Source: Halopseudomonas xinjiangensis (GTDB taxonomy: Bacteria; Pseudomonadota; Gammaproteobacteria; Pseudomonadales; Pseudomonadaceae). From it: DNA of 64,000 bases. This document shows positions 44,551-54,729 of the stretch, piece after piece; within the stretch, counting starts at the first letter, position 1, and every line of letters begins with the position of its first letter. The position numbers and the translations under genes were made by a program. The stretch is taken from NCBI GenBank assembly GCA_011050525.1, contig DRFO01000014.1:62001-126000 (forward strand). Direction: 5' to 3'. The notes under the pieces were generated by a model, which did not search any database, was not told the DNA's origin, and saw only the letters and a list, made by a program, of their open reading frames with translations.

Positions 44551-46737
44551 ATGAAAGCATTTGCCAAAGTAGCTGGTCTGGTGCTGTTCGGACTAGTGAT
44601 TCTGGGAATAGGGGTACTGTTTTTCCTGACCCGCCTGTTTGATCCGAACGATTACAAGGAACAGATACAGCAGCTCGCCCGTGACAAGGCCAATGTGGAG
44701 CTCACACTGGGCGGTGACATCGGCTGGTCGCTTTTTCCGTGGCTCGGCATCGAGTTGCAGGAGGTGACCGTCGCGCCACTCAATCAGCCTGACCAGGCCA
44801 TTGCAGAAGTCGGCTCCATGGGATTGGGCGTGGAGGTGCTGCCACTGCTGCGCAGGCAATTGCGGATGAGCGACGTGATTCTCGACAGCGTCACCTTGAA
44901 TCTGTTGCGCGATGCCGATGGCACAGGCAACTGGGAAACCATTGGTGCCACCGATGAAACGCCTTTAGCAGAAGACGGTAGTGAGCCAGCGGCCGAGCAG
45001 CCGCAGGAATCGACGGCTGGGGACCTGGATGTTGCTATTGAAAGCGTGCGCATAACCAATGCCAGCATCAACTACACCGATCAGCAAGCCGGACAGGCGC
45101 TGGTCATGGAAGACGTCAATCTGACCACGGGTGCATTGATTGAAGGCGAGCCCTTCGATATAGATCTGCTCGGCTTGCTGATCGTGGAAGACCCGGCGGT
45201 GCGGGTGCGGATTGATCTTAAAACGGTCGCCCAGTTTGACCTTGATCTGCAGCGCTACGAGTTTGATGCGATCAATTTGAAAGTGGATGCCAGCGGCACG
45301 CCATTTTCCGGGCGCGCGGTAAACCTGGAATTGCAGGGGGATGGCGTGCTGGATCAGACGGCGCAAATTGCCGAGCTCAACCAGATGCGCCTGACCCTGG
45401 CGGATATGCGTGCCACCGGGCAGGTCAAAGCCAGCCAGTTGGATGGTGACATGCAGATTGAGGGGAACCTTGACGTAGCAGAGTTCGACGGTCGTGCGCT
45501 TATTGCCTCGTTAGGGCAGGAATTGCCTGGCACTACCGAGCCGCGGGCGCTGGAAAAGGTCGCACTGTCTGCCCGACTGGACGGTTCTGCCACCAGTATG
45601 ATGCTGCAGGATATGACCCTTGTAATCGACGGAACAACATTCGAAGGCAGCGCGGGGATTGCGGACTTCGCGCGGCAGGCTGTGCGATTCGATCTAAGCG
45701 GGGGTTCGTTGAACGTGGATAATTATCTGCCCGCCGTAGATGAAGAGCAGCAGGCAGCGGCAGCTGAGCCTTCGGTCAAATTACCTTCGGGTGGCTCGGC
45801 TTCTGATATCGCCCCGCTGGAATGGAGCGAAGACCCCGTGCTGCCGTTGGAAACACTGGCGACGCTGGATGTTGACGGGACGTTAAGCCTTGAAGAGCTG
45901 ATTGTGTCAGGCATCGCCATTCAGCCGTTCACATTCAGCGGGCTGGGAAAGGACGGGCTGGTTCAGCTTCGCCAGCTTGAAGGCGGCGTGTTTGGCGGTC
46001 AATTCAGTACCTCAGGCCGGGTCGACACTCGGGCTACGCCGGTCGAACTGAGCGTTAAACAGCAGCTGACCGAGATAGATTCGCTGGCGGCACAGGAAGC
46101 GTTCGATACCCCTCCCCAGATCCGCGGATTATTGAACGTGGATGTGGAGCTCAACGCGCGGGGCAACAGCATGAACCGCTGGGTCAACACCCTTGATGGG
46201 ACAGCCAATTTTGTAGTTAACGATGGGGCTTTGATTGGCGTGAACCTGGAGCAGCAGCTTTGTCAGGGGATCGCCCTGGCCAACCGCAAAACGCTATCAG
46301 AGCCGCGCGGCTCCGAGGATACGCCGTTCCAGCGCCTGGCTGGCAGCTTCAACATTACCGACGGGACCATAAGTGGCAGCGATCTGGTGGTGGCAGTCCC
46401 TGGCATTGCCGTCAAGGGTCAGGGTGAAGTGGACCTGCCAGATCAGCGCATAGATTATCGGCTGGGCCTGTTACTTCAAGGCGACAAAAGCGCCATGCCG
46501 GATCCCGCCTGCCAGATTAACGAGCGTTATGAGGGGATCGAATGGCCGGTTCGTTGTCAGGGGTTCTTGCATAACGCCGCGAAAAGCTGTGGCGTCGATA
46601 CCGAGGGCGTAGCGCGTATCGCTGGTCGTTTGCTGGGCAATGAGGCGCAGCGCAAGGTTGAACAGAAACTGGAAGAAAAACTCGGCGATCAGGCACCTGC
46701 GGTACGTGACGCCATCAAGGGGCTGTTCAATCGGTGA
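44551..46737 (+). CDS. asmA: AsmA family outer-membrane assembly/lipid transport protein
   Basis: 728 residues, one N-terminal membrane helix (about 8-28, [19 protein letters not shown]), the rest a long periplasmic beta-rich region of AsmA type: [38 protein letters not shown] at the N-terminus and [20 protein letters not shown] near the C-terminus. AsmA-like proteins are thought to form a bridge for lipids between membranes. AAGGA ribosome site precedes the ATG; the stop overlaps the mutY start by 4 nt. Confidence 0.92.
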   Translation: MKAFAKVAGLVLFGLVILGIGVLFFLTRLFDPNDYKEQIQQLARDKANVELTLGGDIGWSLFPWLGIELQEVTVAPLNQPDQAIAEVGSMGLGVEVLPLLRRQLRMSDVILDSVTLNLLRDADGTGNWETIGATDETPLAEDGSEPAAEQPQESTAGDLDVAIESVRITNASINYTDQQAGQALVMEDVNLTTGALIEGEPFDIDLLGLLIVEDPAVRVRIDLKTVAQFDLDLQRYEFDAINLKVDASGTPFSGRAVNLELQGDGVLDQTAQIAELNQMRLTLADMRATGQVKASQLDGDMQIEGNLDVAEFDGRALIASLGQELPGTTEPRALEKVALSARLDGSATSMMLQDMTLVIDGTTFEGSAGIADFARQAVRFDLSGGSLNVDNYLPAVDEEQQAAAAEPSVKLPSGGSASDIAPLEWSEDPVLPLETLATLDVDGTLSLEELIVSGIAIQPFTFSGLGKDGLVQLRQLEGGVFGGQFSTSGRVDTRATPVELSVKQQLTEIDSLAAQEAFDTPPQIRGLLNVDVELNARGNSMNRWVNTLDGTANFVVNDGALIGVNLEQQLCQGIALANRKTLSEPRGSEDTPFQRLAGSFNITDGTISGSDLVVAVPGIAVKGQGEVDLPDQRIDYRLGLLLQGDKSAMPDPACQINERYEGIEWPVRCQGFLHNAAKSCGVDTEGVARIAGRLLGNEAQRKVEQKLEEKLGDQAPAVRDAIKGLFNR

Positions 46738-47780
46738 AGCCTGAAGCGTTTTCCCTGGCCGTTCTCGACTGGTACGACCGCCACGGCCGCAAGGATCTGC
46801 CCTGGCAACACGACATGACAGCCTACCGGGTCTGGGTATCGGAGATAATGCTGCAGCAGACCCAGGTGGCCACGGTCATCCCTTACTATCAGCGCTTCAT
46901 GGAAACGCTGCCGGATGTCGAGGCCCTGGCTGCCGCCGCGGTGGATGAGGTGCTGCATTTGTGGACAGGCCTGGGGTATTACAGCCGGGCTCGTAACCTG
47001 CACAAAGCAGCGAGTATCGTTGTCGAGCAGTTTGATGGGCATTTTCCGCGTAGTGCAGAGGAATTGATGTCGCTCCCCGGTATTGGCCGCTCGACCGCCG
47101 GGGCCATTGCCAGTTTGAGTATGGGCCTACGGGCACCTATTCTGGATGGAAACGTCAAACGGGTACTCGCGCGCTATCACGCAGTGCAGGGGTGGCCCGG
47201 CGAGCGCGCAGTGCATGATCGACTATGGGCGCTGGCTGAGCGCTATACGCCTGGAAACAGGGTCAATCATTACACCCAGGCGATGATGGATCTGGGAGCT
47301 ACTGTGTGTACCCGCAGCAAGCCCTCCTGTCTGGTGTGTCCGTTGCAGACTGGATGCGAGGCGCGGATGTCGGGCGAGCCAACTTTGTTTCCCGGCTCCA
47401 AGCCACGCAAGGTTTTGCCAATCAGAACCTGCCAAATGCCCATGCTGATTAACCCGCAAGGAGAGGTCTGGCTGGAACGGCGCCCCGATTCGGGGTTGTG
47501 GGGTGGTCTCTGGTGTCCACCGCAACTCGACGACGAGGCTGCGCTACAGGGCCTTTATCACCGATTCGGTTGGAAAGCGGGTGAGGCCCAGAGGCTGGAG
47601 CCGCTCCGACACACCTTCAGCCATTTTCACCTGGATATTCAACCCTTACTGGTGCGCGTTGAGCCCGGCCTGAGCGTGGCTGAGGAAGGACAGGTCTGGT
47701 ATAACCTGCGCCAACCCGCCCGATTGGGACTCGCCGCTCCGGTCAAGAAGCTGCTCAAGCGGGTGGAAGAGGTCATTTGA
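46734..47780 (+). CDS. mutY: A/G-specific adenine DNA glycosylase
   Basis: 348 residues, GTG start coupled to asmA. The helix-hairpin-helix is [21 protein letters not shown] with catalytic Asp at NVKRVL upstream region ([14 protein letters not shown]); the 4Fe-4S cluster is [17 protein letters not shown] (C-x6-C-x2-C-x5-C). A C-terminal NUDIX-like 8-oxoG domain ends in [12 protein letters not shown]. Removes adenine mispaired with 8-oxoguanine. Confidence 0.96.
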   Translation: MKPEAFSLAVLDWYDRHGRKDLPWQHDMTAYRVWVSEIMLQQTQVATVIPYYQRFMETLPDVEALAAAAVDEVLHLWTGLGYYSRARNLHKAASIVVEQFDGHFPRSAEELMSLPGIGRSTAGAIASLSMGLRAPILDGNVKRVLARYHAVQGWPGERAVHDRLWALAERYTPGNRVNHYTQAMMDLGATVCTRSKPSCLVCPLQTGCEARMSGEPTLFPGSKPRKVLPIRTCQMPMLINPQGEVWLERRPDSGLWGGLWCPPQLDDEAALQGLYHRFGWKAGEAQRLEPLRHTFSHFHLDIQPLLVRVEPGLSVAEEGQVWYNLRQPARLGLAAPVKKLLKRVEEVI

Positions 47781-47805
47781 TGTTCACAATTAACAGGAGC
47801 CGCCC

Positions 47806-48078
47806 ATGACACGCATGGTGATGTGCCGCAAACACAAGCAGGAACTACCCGGTCTGGACCGGCCACCTTATCCGGGCCCGAAGGGCGAAGCGATTTACAA
47901 CGAGGTGTCGAAGCAAGCCTGGGACGAATGGCAAGCCCACCAGACCATGCTGATCAACGAACGCCGGCTGAATATGATGGATCCAGAGGATCGGCGTTTT
48001 ATTCAGCAGGAAATGGATAAGTTCCTTTCGGGTGAAGAATATGCCCAGGCTGAAGGTTACGTCCCTCCGTCAGAATGA
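47806..48078 (+). CDS. yggX: YggX family iron-trafficking / oxidative damage protection protein
   Basis: 90 residues. [20 protein letters not shown] carries the conserved cysteine; [22 protein letters not shown] and [12 protein letters not shown] follow. AGGAG ribosome site. It sits directly after mutY as in E. coli and Pseudomonas, so the two oxidative-damage functions are probably co-expressed. Confidence 0.96.
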   Translation: MTRMVMCRKHKQELPGLDRPPYPGPKGEAIYNEVSKQAWDEWQAHQTMLINERRLNMMDPEDRRFIQQEMDKFLSGEEYAQAEGYVPPSE

Positions 48079-48124
48079 GGTGCCGGTAAGCGGCTGAAAG
48101 AATAGAAAATATGTGCGCCTGCGC

Positions 48125-48154
48125 TTGACAGGCCAGGTCTTAAACCGTTTAATA
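48125..48154 (+). promoter_or_regulatory. sigma-70 promoter of tRNA-Phe
   Basis: -35 TTGACA at 48125-48130 and a -10-like TTAATA at 48149-48154 (18-nt spacing), 11 nt upstream of the mature tRNA end. Confidence 0.7.
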
Positions 48155-48164
48155 GCGCCCCGTT

Positions 48165-48240
48165 GCCCAGATAGCTCAGTCGGTAGAGCAGAGGATTGAA
48201 AATCCTCGTGTCGGCGGTTCGATTCCGTCTCTGGGCACCA
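48165..48240 (+). tRNA. tRNA-Phe (GAA)
   Basis: 76 nt with encoded CCA. Acceptor GCCCAGA/TCTGGGC, D-loop AGCTCAGTCGGTAGAGC, anticodon arm GAGGATTGAAAATCCTC with anticodon GAA, T-arm GGTTCGATTCC. Confidence 0.98.
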
Positions 48241-48253
48241 TTGATACAGTACG

Positions 48254-48284
48254 AAAAGGCTCACCCATGTGGTGGGCCTTTTTG
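48254..48284 (+). terminator. Rho-independent terminator after tRNA-Phe
   Basis: AAAAGGCTCACC and GGTGGGCCTTTTT form a G+C-rich stem with flanking A and T tracts, ending 14 nt after the tRNA. Confidence 0.8.
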
Positions 48285-48390
48285 CTTTCTTAGGCTGCCT
48301 TTCAAGCATTCCGGACGTTTGGCGCCGGGAACTTCCTTCAATCGGCGTTACTCGCAGTAGTTACTGCCTGCAGCCCGAGACCCTGCCGTC

Positions 48391-49632
48391 ATGGGTGTGA
48401 CCGTCATAGTCATTGCCCTTCTTTCAGCCTGGATCAATCAAAGTCTTGTTTCCGAACCAGTGTTGGCCGTGATGGCCGGCATTGTTGCTGGGCCTTACGG
48501 CTTGCAGTTGCTCGATCTTGCTCAATGGGGCGACGAGGCGACTATTCTTGAGCAGGCGTCCCGCTTTACCTTGGCGGTGGGGCTCATGGGTGTTGCGCTT
48601 CGAATCAGACGCAAAAGCGTGCGAGCCCTCTATCGCCCGGTAGCGGTGCTACTGGTTTTTGGCATGCTGGGTATGTGGCTGATTTCGTCCGCTCTAGCGG
48701 CCTGGTTGCTCGGATTGTCAATGTGGGCCGCGTTGTTGATGGGGGCGATCCTGACGCCCACCGATCCGGTGGTGGCCAGTTCGATGGTGACTGGACGGTT
48801 TGCCAGGCAGCATCTTCCATTACGGGTGCGCGATGGTTTGTCACTGGAGGCTGGAGCCAATGATGGTCTGGCTTTCATGTTTGTGATGCTGCCCATCCTG
48901 ATGATAAGTCCCCCGGTTGATGGGGCCTGGTCTAAATGGATGATCGAGTCGCTGCTGCTGGGCGTCGTCTGGGCTAGTTTCATAGGCTGCGTGGTTGGCT
49001 TTGCGGCAGCGAGACTGCTCAGGTTCGCAGAGCACCATAAACTCGTGACAAACACGTCGCTGCTGGGCTACACCGTGGCGTTTTCGCTGTTTACCCTGGG
49101 CGCCGCCAAACTGGTTCAGGCTGATGCGATTATCTCGGTCTTTCTCGCGGGCCTTGTATTCAATCTGAACAGTGAAAAGCAGGACGAACACGAAGAGGAA
49201 AAAACTCAGGAAGCTGTGGCCAAGCTCTTCACGCTGCCCATGTTCGTCATACTCGGGCTGGCTTTGCCCTTCACGGAGTGGACGCGCCTCGGTTGGCCAT
49301 TGCTGGCACTGGCGGTGCTAGTCCTGTTGCTGCGCAGGATGCCGGTGCTGGCGCTGCTGTGGCCGATGGTGCGGGGATATCTGAATCGCCCGGATGCGGC
49401 GTTCCTCGGCTGGTTCGGTCCGATTGGTATTGCTGCTATCTACTATGCAGCCCTGGCCCACAGGCATTTGCAGGACCCGCTTTTCTGGCAGGTAGCCAGC
49501 GCCCTGATTTTTGCCTCGATTATGGTTCATGGGATCACTGCCGCGCCCCTTACCCGTCTCCACGCTCGGCATCCGGGGCCGGTCCCACCAAAGGCTCGAA
49601 GTCTGCAGCCGAATTCCAATGAAGAAGACTGA
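48391..49632 (+). CDS. CPA1-type Na+/H+ (cation:proton) antiporter
   Basis: 413 residues with about 12 hydrophobic segments. The conserved ion-binding region is GAILTPTDPVVASSMV and the second is LSLEAGANDGLAFMFVMLP, as in NhaP-type transporters. The short charged C-terminal tail (from about 390) is cytoplasmic. Expected to expel Na+ or K+ in exchange for protons; ion choice cannot be read. No ATG upstream fits better, though a non-ATG start further 5' cannot be excluded. Confidence 0.88.
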   Translation: MGVTVIVIALLSAWINQSLVSEPVLAVMAGIVAGPYGLQLLDLAQWGDEATILEQASRFTLAVGLMGVALRIRRKSVRALYRPVAVLLVFGMLGMWLISSALAAWLLGLSMWAALLMGAILTPTDPVVASSMVTGRFARQHLPLRVRDGLSLEAGANDGLAFMFVMLPILMISPPVDGAWSKWMIESLLLGVVWASFIGCVVGFAAARLLRFAEHHKLVTNTSLLGYTVAFSLFTLGAAKLVQADAIISVFLAGLVFNLNSEKQDEHEEEKTQEAVAKLFTLPMFVILGLALPFTEWTRLGWPLLALAVLVLLLRRMPVLALLWPMVRGYLNRPDAAFLGWFGPIGIAAIYYAALAHRHLQDPLFWQVASALIFASIMVHGITAAPLTRLHARHPGPVPPKARSLQPNSNEED

Positions 49633-49719
49633 GTCGCACAATTTTTCGGCGCCGCTTGATTATTGTATGAACTTTGCTCACTCCTCCGCCTCGAACCTTT
49701 ATAGCTTCAGGAGAAGATC

Positions 49720-49857
49720 ATGAACCAAGGCGTGAGTTTGTCCGGAGACGACCAGGACCCCCTCGACAGCCCCGACGATGTCGAAACCGAGAAGCAGAAT
49801 GAAGGCCCCGAGCCCGATGCCTCGCCGGATGATGCAGGCGTCAATGGCGACGACTAA
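49720..49857 (+). CDS. small acidic protein of unknown function
   Basis: 45 residues (MNQGVSLSGDDQDPLDSPDD ... VNGDD), preceded by AGGAGA at the right distance. About a third of residues are Asp or Glu, with Pro and Gly, so it is probably disordered. No family recognised. It lies between the antiporter and a Ca-binding EF-hand protein and could be co-transcribed with the latter (27 nt gap). Confidence 0.55.
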   Translation: MNQGVSLSGDDQDPLDSPDDVETEKQNEGPEPDASPDDAGVNGDD

Positions 49858-49884
49858 TCTACCCCTATGCATGAGGACAGAAAC

Positions 49885-50208
49885 ATGAATGCTACATGGC
49901 AAACAGTGCTTGGCGGTGTCGCGGTGACAGCCGCTTGCGGTATCTTGCCGGCTCACGCGGCGGATAACGGTTTCGGCGATTGGGACACCGATTCGTCAGG
50001 TATGATCGATCAGACCGAGTGGGATGCGGGTTATGCCGACAAGACCTACATCGGTTCCTGGAACGCCGACAGTGACGAGCGGACCAACGTCGGAACCCGT
50101 AGTGAAGTGTATGAAAAATATGATGTGGACAGTAGCGGCGATTGGAGCGAAGAGGAATATGGCGCGTTCCACGACGAGCGGGGTAGTGCTGAGACCACTG
50201 AGCGGTAA
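49885..50208 (+). CDS. secreted EF-hand protein
   Basis: 107 residues from ATG at 49885 (MNATWQTVLGGVAVTAACGI), with a signal peptide cut after AHA (about residue 26). Two EF-hand loops are clear: DTDSSGMIDQTE and DVDSSGDWSEEE; a third (NADSDERTNVGT) is degenerate. A periplasmic or secreted Ca2+-binding role is inferred. An in-frame ATG six codons upstream is possible but gives a charged, less signal-like start. A strong terminator follows. Confidence 0.82.
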   Translation: MNATWQTVLGGVAVTAACGILPAHAADNGFGDWDTDSSGMIDQTEWDAGYADKTYIGSWNADSDERTNVGTRSEVYEKYDVDSSGDWSEEEYGAFHDERGSAETTER

Positions 50209-50233
50209 GAGTCTCGAGAAGTAACCTTCTGTC

Positions 50234-50266
50234 AAAAAAACCGTCTCGAATCGAGACGGTTTTTTG
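50234..50266 (+). terminator. Rho-independent terminator
   Basis: AAAAAAACCGTCTCGA and TCGAGACGGTTTTTTG form a near-perfect bidirectional stem with A and T tracts, 26 nt after the EF-hand gene stop. Confidence 0.92.
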
Positions 50267-50368
50267 TATATCTGATCCTTGCTCCCGTCTCCGATCAGCC
50301 ACTCAATCGTGGATCAATACACGCTATGTTAGGATTCATTCAATTGGCTCGGATTACGGATACCACTG

Positions 50369-51844
50369 GTGACTGATAAAAAGACAGGCGGCGCTGAAAT
50401 TGAACGATTGTCCACCGGTGTACCCGGCCTGGACGCGATTTTGTGTGGGGGACTGCTGCCGCGAGCGGTCTATATAGTTCAAGGTGGGCCAGGCGAAGGC
50501 AAGACGATTCTTGCCAACCAGATCTGCTATCACCGGGCCGTTCGGAGCGAACGTTCTCTATACGTTACCCTCCTGGCTGAGACGCATCACCGCCTGCTTC
50601 GCCATCTTCAGCACATGGATTTCATGGAGTCTGACGAGTCGGGGGACGCCGTCTACTATGAAAGCGCTTTCGATACGCTGCGCAAGGATGGGCTTGAAGG
50701 GGTGCTGCGCTTTCTGATCCGCAACACCAAAAGCCAGAATGCGTCGGTAATAGTGCTGGATGGGCTTTTCGCCCTGGAAGAGACGTCCGTTTCCGAGCGC
50801 ACCTTCCGCGAATTCATCAATGATTTGTCCGTGTTCGCCGATGTCAGTGGGTGCACGGTATTGCTGCTTACCAACAGCGAACGGAGCTCCGGAAGCCCCG
50901 AGTTCACGATGGTGGACGGCTGGATAGAGCTCAACAGTGATGAGGACGAGTGCCGCAGCTTTCGCTATTTGCGCGTGCGCAAGTTCAGGGGTAGCGGCTT
51001 TGTATCGGGCCGGCATATGACGCGCATCAGCAACCACGGCTTTGAGGTGTTCCCGCGTCTGGAATCGGTCTCCGGGGATGCGCCTGCACCAGACTCGTCC
51101 TCCCGGCGGCTAAGTACCGGAGTGAAGGCGCTGGATGAGATTATCGAAGGCGGCTTGCCCTGTTCTTCTACTACCGCGTTGGTCGGTCCCACGGGAGTGG
51201 GCAAGACGAGTCTGGGGTTGAGTTTCATTGGTGAATGCTCCGCAGAGGAGCCAGGGCTTGTCTTCAGTTTCTATGAGGATGCCGGACGACTGGAGCGACG
51301 GGCGACCGCTCTGGGGCTCAACTTCGGGCAGTTGGTGAGTTCCGGTGTCGTCGAATGTCTGCATTACGCGCCAACCGAACAACTCATCGATGAGCTAGCC
51401 GAGCACCTGCTGGATGCGGTTCGTCGTAGAGGGGTGAAGCGTCTGTTCGTCGACGGCGTGGATGGTTTTCAGCAGGCGGCGATTTATCCACGTCGGACCG
51501 GGCCTTTCTTTACCGCCTTGACCAGCATCCTCCGAAGCGAGGGGGTGACCACGTTATTCACGGCTGAGCTGCCCGAGCTGATGGGCGGCGAGAATGCGAT
51601 ACGTTTTTCCGCGGTCTCCGCGATTGCCGAAAACATCATGTTGATGCGCTATGCAGAGCTGGAATCAACATTACACCGCACCATTACCATCATGAAAATG
51701 CGTGAAAGCGGTTTCGCTCCCTACGTACACGAGTTCTTTTTCAACGAAACCGGGCTACGGCTAGTCGAGCGGATGCGCCGGACTGAAGGCGTGGCGCTGG
51801 GTACTCCTCACCGACAGCCCGCAGAAGGTGGCGGGGATGGCTGA
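50369..51844 (+). CDS. KaiC-like double-domain RecA ATPase
   Basis: 491 residues, GTG start. Two KaiC domains: the first (about 10-235) has Walker A GGPGEGKT at 39-46 and ends LRVRKFRGSGF; the second (about 255-475) has GPTGVGKT at 273-280, VFSFYEDAGRLERRA and ends TIMKMRESGFAPYVHEF. Both start with the family motif RLSTGV..LD. No kaiA/kaiB is nearby and the organism type is not cyanobacterial, so this is one of the non-clock KaiC homologues probably used in signalling. Its stop overlaps the start of a receiver-domain gene by 8 nt, pointing to a functional pair. Confidence 0.9.
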   Translation: MTDKKTGGAEIERLSTGVPGLDAILCGGLLPRAVYIVQGGPGEGKTILANQICYHRAVRSERSLYVTLLAETHHRLLRHLQHMDFMESDESGDAVYYESAFDTLRKDGLEGVLRFLIRNTKSQNASVIVLDGLFALEETSVSERTFREFINDLSVFADVSGCTVLLLTNSERSSGSPEFTMVDGWIELNSDEDECRSFRYLRVRKFRGSGFVSGRHMTRISNHGFEVFPRLESVSGDAPAPDSSSRRLSTGVKALDEIIEGGLPCSSTTALVGPTGVGKTSLGLSFIGECSAEEPGLVFSFYEDAGRLERRATALGLNFGQLVSSGVVECLHYAPTEQLIDELAEHLLDAVRRRGVKRLFVDGVDGFQQAAIYPRRTGPFFTALTSILRSEGVTTLFTAELPELMGGENAIRFSAVSAIAENIMLMRYAELESTLHRTITIMKMRESGFAPYVHEFFFNETGLRLVERMRRTEGVALGTPHRQPAEGGGDG

Positions 51845-52250
51845 TACAGGCCACAAGGCGGGCAAGCCGCTCCTTTTATTGGTGGAGGACGAGCGCGCCA
51901 TCAGAAAGGTCATGGAAATGGTCCTGGAGGGAGAGGGCTACGAAGTGATTACGGCCGAGAACGGGCGGGAGGGGCTGCAGGTACTTGCCAATGCCCGCCC
52001 TGATTTGATCATTACCGACTACATGATGCCCGAGATGAACGGCGCGGAAATGATCTGCGAGATCAAGAACAATACCGTCCTGAGTTCGATTCCTATCCTG
52101 TTGATGAGCGCTGCGTTACCAGCGGATTTGCCGGAAAGGTGCGTTGCTGACCAGTTTCTCGAAAAGGGAGGCGATCTCGGCGCCTTGCTGGTTATCATCG
52201 AATCCTTTATTCAGCGAGCGGATGCCCCTCCGGCTGACGACCAGCATTAA
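51837..52250 (+). CDS. single-domain response regulator (CheY-like)
   Basis: 137 residues from ATG at 51837 (GTG at 51828 is an alternative). Receiver residues are complete: acidic VEDER, phospho-acceptor Asp61 in LIITDYMMPEMNG, Ser in LLMSAALP and Lys in FLEKGGD. No output domain. Coupled to the KaiC-like gene, it may transmit or sense that ATPase's state; no histidine kinase is adjacent. Confidence 0.9.
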   Translation: MADTGHKAGKPLLLLVEDERAIRKVMEMVLEGEGYEVITAENGREGLQVLANARPDLIITDYMMPEMNGAEMICEIKNNTVLSSIPILLMSAALPADLPERCVADQFLEKGGDLGALLVIIESFIQRADAPPADDQH

Positions 52251-52458
52251 CGCCTTCCCCCATGATGTTTATTCTGGAAAGACTTTTGCATGCATATTCG
52301 GGACATGACCCAGGCGGCGCCCTTGGTCATACCGTGCACCTGTGCTAGTTTTGCCACCATGACAAGATTATTGCAGAAGGAACTGTAGATCTCCCTGGCC
52401 GGATTTTGGCCCTGGCTTAACTTATTGGCGCAATTGACGCCTTAGTGGACAACGATAC

Positions 52459-53226
52459 GTGACACCGCCGGCTCTGGAAGTGCGCAATTTGCACAAACGC
52501 TATGGCGACCTTGAAGTTCTCAAGGGCGTCGATCTGGTCGCGCGTGATGGCGACGTTATTTCCATACTTGGCTCCTCCGGTTCTGGCAAGAGCACGCTAC
52601 TGCGCTGCATTAATCTGCTGGAAAACCCGCATGCCGGCCAGATCCTGGTGGCTGGCGAGGAAATGAAACTCAAGCCCAGCCGTGACGGCGCCCTGGTTGC
52701 CACAGACAGCAAGCAGATCAACCGACTGCGCGCACGCGTCGGTTTCGTCTTTCAAAGCTTTAATCTCTGGCCGCACATGAGCATCCTCGACAACATTATC
52801 GAGGCGCCACGTCGTGTTCTAGGCCACTCCAAGGCCGACGCAATCGCCGCTGCGGAACTGTTTCTGGAAAAAGTGGGCATTGCCGACAAGCGTCATGCGT
52901 TTCCCGCACAGCTATCAGGCGGGCAGCAGCAACGTGCAGCCATTGCCCGCACGCTGGCGATGCAACCCCAGGTCATTCTGTTTGATGAACCCACCTCCGC
53001 GCTGGATCCCGAGATGGTGCAGGAGGTACTTAACGTAATCCGCGCGCTGGCAGAAGAGGGACGTACTATGCTTCTGGTTACGCACGAGATGGGCTTCGCT
53101 CGACACGTGTCAAACCAGGTGGTTTTTCTGCATCAGGGGCAGGTCGAAGAAATCGGCACGCCCGAAGAGGTGTTCGACCGACCTGGTTCCGAACGCTGTA
53201 AACAGTTCATGTCCAGCCATAGGTAA
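52459..53226 (+). CDS. polar amino acid ABC transporter, ATP-binding protein (HisP/AotP type)
   Basis: 255 residues, GTG start. Walker [10 protein letters not shown], signature [15 protein letters not shown], Walker [15 protein letters not shown] and switch His in [30 protein letters not shown] is typical of amino acid importers. First gene of a four-gene importer operon; the 208 nt before it contain no clear gene. Confidence 0.94.
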   Translation: MTPPALEVRNLHKRYGDLEVLKGVDLVARDGDVISILGSSGSGKSTLLRCINLLENPHAGQILVAGEEMKLKPSRDGALVATDSKQINRLRARVGFVFQSFNLWPHMSILDNIIEAPRRVLGHSKADAIAAAELFLEKVGIADKRHAFPAQLSGGQQQRAAIARTLAMQPQVILFDEPTSALDPEMVQEVLNVIRALAEEGRTMLLVTHEMGFARHVSNQVVFLHQGQVEEIGTPEEVFDRPGSERCKQFMSSHR

Positions 53227-53238
53227 GGAGCAGTAACC

Positions 53239-53991
53239 ATGAAAAGCTATAAAAAGGTTTTGTTTGCCGCGGCAACAGCGATGCTTTTAAGTGTTCCGGC
53301 CATGGCAGCGGATAAGCTGCGCATCGGTACGGAAGGTGCTTATCCTCCCTTCAACCTGATCGACAGCAGTGGCGAAGTGGTGGGGTTCGATATCGATATT
53401 GCCAAAGCTCTATGTGAAGAAATGGGCGCCGAGTGCACGGTGGTGACCTCTGATTGGGACGGTATTATTCCTGCGCTCAATACTCGCCGCTTCGATTTTC
53501 TGGTCGCCTCGATGTCTATTACTGAAGAGCGCGAGCAGGCAGTGGATTTCACCGACCCGTACTACACCAACAAGCTGCAGTTCGTGGCGCCCAAAAAGTC
53601 TGATTTCAAGGTGGATGAAGCCAGCCTGAAGGGTAAGACCATTGGTGCGCAAAGAGCGACCATTGCCGGCCAGTGGCTCGAGGACAACCTCGGCGACGTG
53701 GTTGACATTCGCCTGTATGACACCCAGGAAAACGCTTATCTGGACATGTCTGCCGGCCGTATCGACGGTGTATTGGCCGATAACTTCGTTCAGTACGAAT
53801 GGCTGGAGAGCGAGGCAGGTTCGGATTTTGAATTCAAGGGCGAGCCAGTATTCGACAACGACAAGATCGGCATCGCGGTGCGCAAGGGCGATCCTCTGCG
53901 CGAGCGGCTGAACGAAGCGCTTGCGGCCATCATCGAAGACGGCACCTACGAAGAAATCAACGAGAAATATTTCCCATTCAGCATTCGCTGA
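53239..53991 (+). CDS. periplasmic polar amino acid-binding protein
   Basis: 250 residues, signal peptide cleaved after AMA (about residue 23). SBP_bac_3 family: LRIGTEGAYPPFNLIDSSGEVVGFDIDIAKALC, LVASMSITEEREQAVDFTDPYY and the C-terminal YEEINEKYFPF. Most like lysine/arginine/ornithine- or histidine-binding proteins; ligand inferred only. Followed by a GC-rich hairpin that may raise its mRNA level above the permeases. Confidence 0.93.
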   Translation: MKSYKKVLFAAATAMLLSVPAMAADKLRIGTEGAYPPFNLIDSSGEVVGFDIDIAKALCEEMGAECTVVTSDWDGIIPALNTRRFDFLVASMSITEEREQAVDFTDPYYTNKLQFVAPKKSDFKVDEASLKGKTIGAQRATIAGQWLEDNLGDVVDIRLYDTQENAYLDMSAGRIDGVLADNFVQYEWLESEAGSDFEFKGEPVFDNDKIGIAVRKGDPLRERLNEALAAIIEDGTYEEINEKYFPFSIR

Positions 53992-54000
53992 TTCTACTGG

Positions 54001-54020
54001 CCGGGCCCTTCGGGGCCCGG
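54001..54020 (+). promoter_or_regulatory. perfect UUCG tetraloop hairpin within the transporter operon
   Basis: CCGGGCCC TTCG GGGCCCGG: 8-bp perfect stem with a cUUCGg loop, 9 nt after the binding-protein stop and 16 nt before the permease start. No T-run, so probably an mRNA 3'-end stabiliser rather than a terminator. Confidence 0.7.
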
Positions 54021-54036
54021 AACTGATATAACGCCC

Positions 54037-54729
54037 ATGTTTGATTTGCAAGGTTTTGGTCCAGCCCTCCTGGAAGGGACCTGGATGACGATTCGTCTGT
54101 CCCTGGCCTCCGTGGCGCTGGGTCTGATTTTTGGTTTGCTCGGTGCCAGCGGCAAAACGTCCGATAACCGGCTGCTGCGCGGCATGGGTGGTTTTTATAC
54201 GTCGGTAGTACGGGGTATTCCCGAGACCCTATGGGTCTTGATGGCCTACTTCGGTACTGTTTCGACCATGAATTATCTGGGCAGTCATTTCGGTAACCCC
54301 TATCTGACTCTCAGTCCTTTTGTAGCCGGTACGTTCGCGCTGGCCCTGTGTTTCGGCGCCTATGCCACGGAAGTCTTCCGCGGCGCCTTGCTGGCAATTC
54401 CGCCGGGGCAGAAAGAGGCCGGTCTGGCGCTGGGCCTGTCATCCCTGCGAATCTTCTGGCGTATCACCCTGCCGCAACTGTGGCGCGTGGCTCTGCCAGG
54501 CCTGGGCAACCTGTACCTCATTCTGCTCAAGGACACGGCATTGGTCTCATTGATTACCCTGGATGAAATCATGCGCAAGGCCCAGGTAGCGGGTCAGGCG
54601 ACCAGGGAGCCGTTTACGTTTTACTTTGCCGCAGCCTTGATCTATCTGTGTCTGACGGCTGTCATCATGGTCGCGCTGCATTGGTTCGAGCGCCGGGCCA
54701 ACAAGGGATTCGTGAGGACTGAGCTATGA
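54037..54729 (+). CDS. polar amino acid ABC transporter permease (HisQ type)
   Basis: 230 residues, about five membrane helices. BPD_transp_1 EAA loop: ALLAIPPGQKEAGLALGLSS. Opens FDLQGFGPALLEGTWMTIRL, the typical HisQ/AotQ N-terminus. Overlaps the next permease by 4 nt (atga). Confidence 0.94.
   Translation: MFDLQGFGPALLEGTWMTIRLSLASVALGLIFGLLGASGKTSDNRLLRGMGGFYTSVVRGIPETLWVLMAYFGTVSTMNYLGSHFGNPYLTLSPFVAGTFALALCFGAYATEVFRGALLAIPPGQKEAGLALGLSSLRIFWRITLPQLWRVALPGLGNLYLILLKDTALVSLITLDEIMRKAQVAGQATREPFTFYFAAALIYLCLTAVIMVALHWFERRANKGFVRTEL

Noticed and set aside
50369-52250. Circadian clock locus
   Set aside because: No kaiA or kaiB, non-cyanobacterial surroundings; KaiC homologues outside cyanobacteria are common in other roles.
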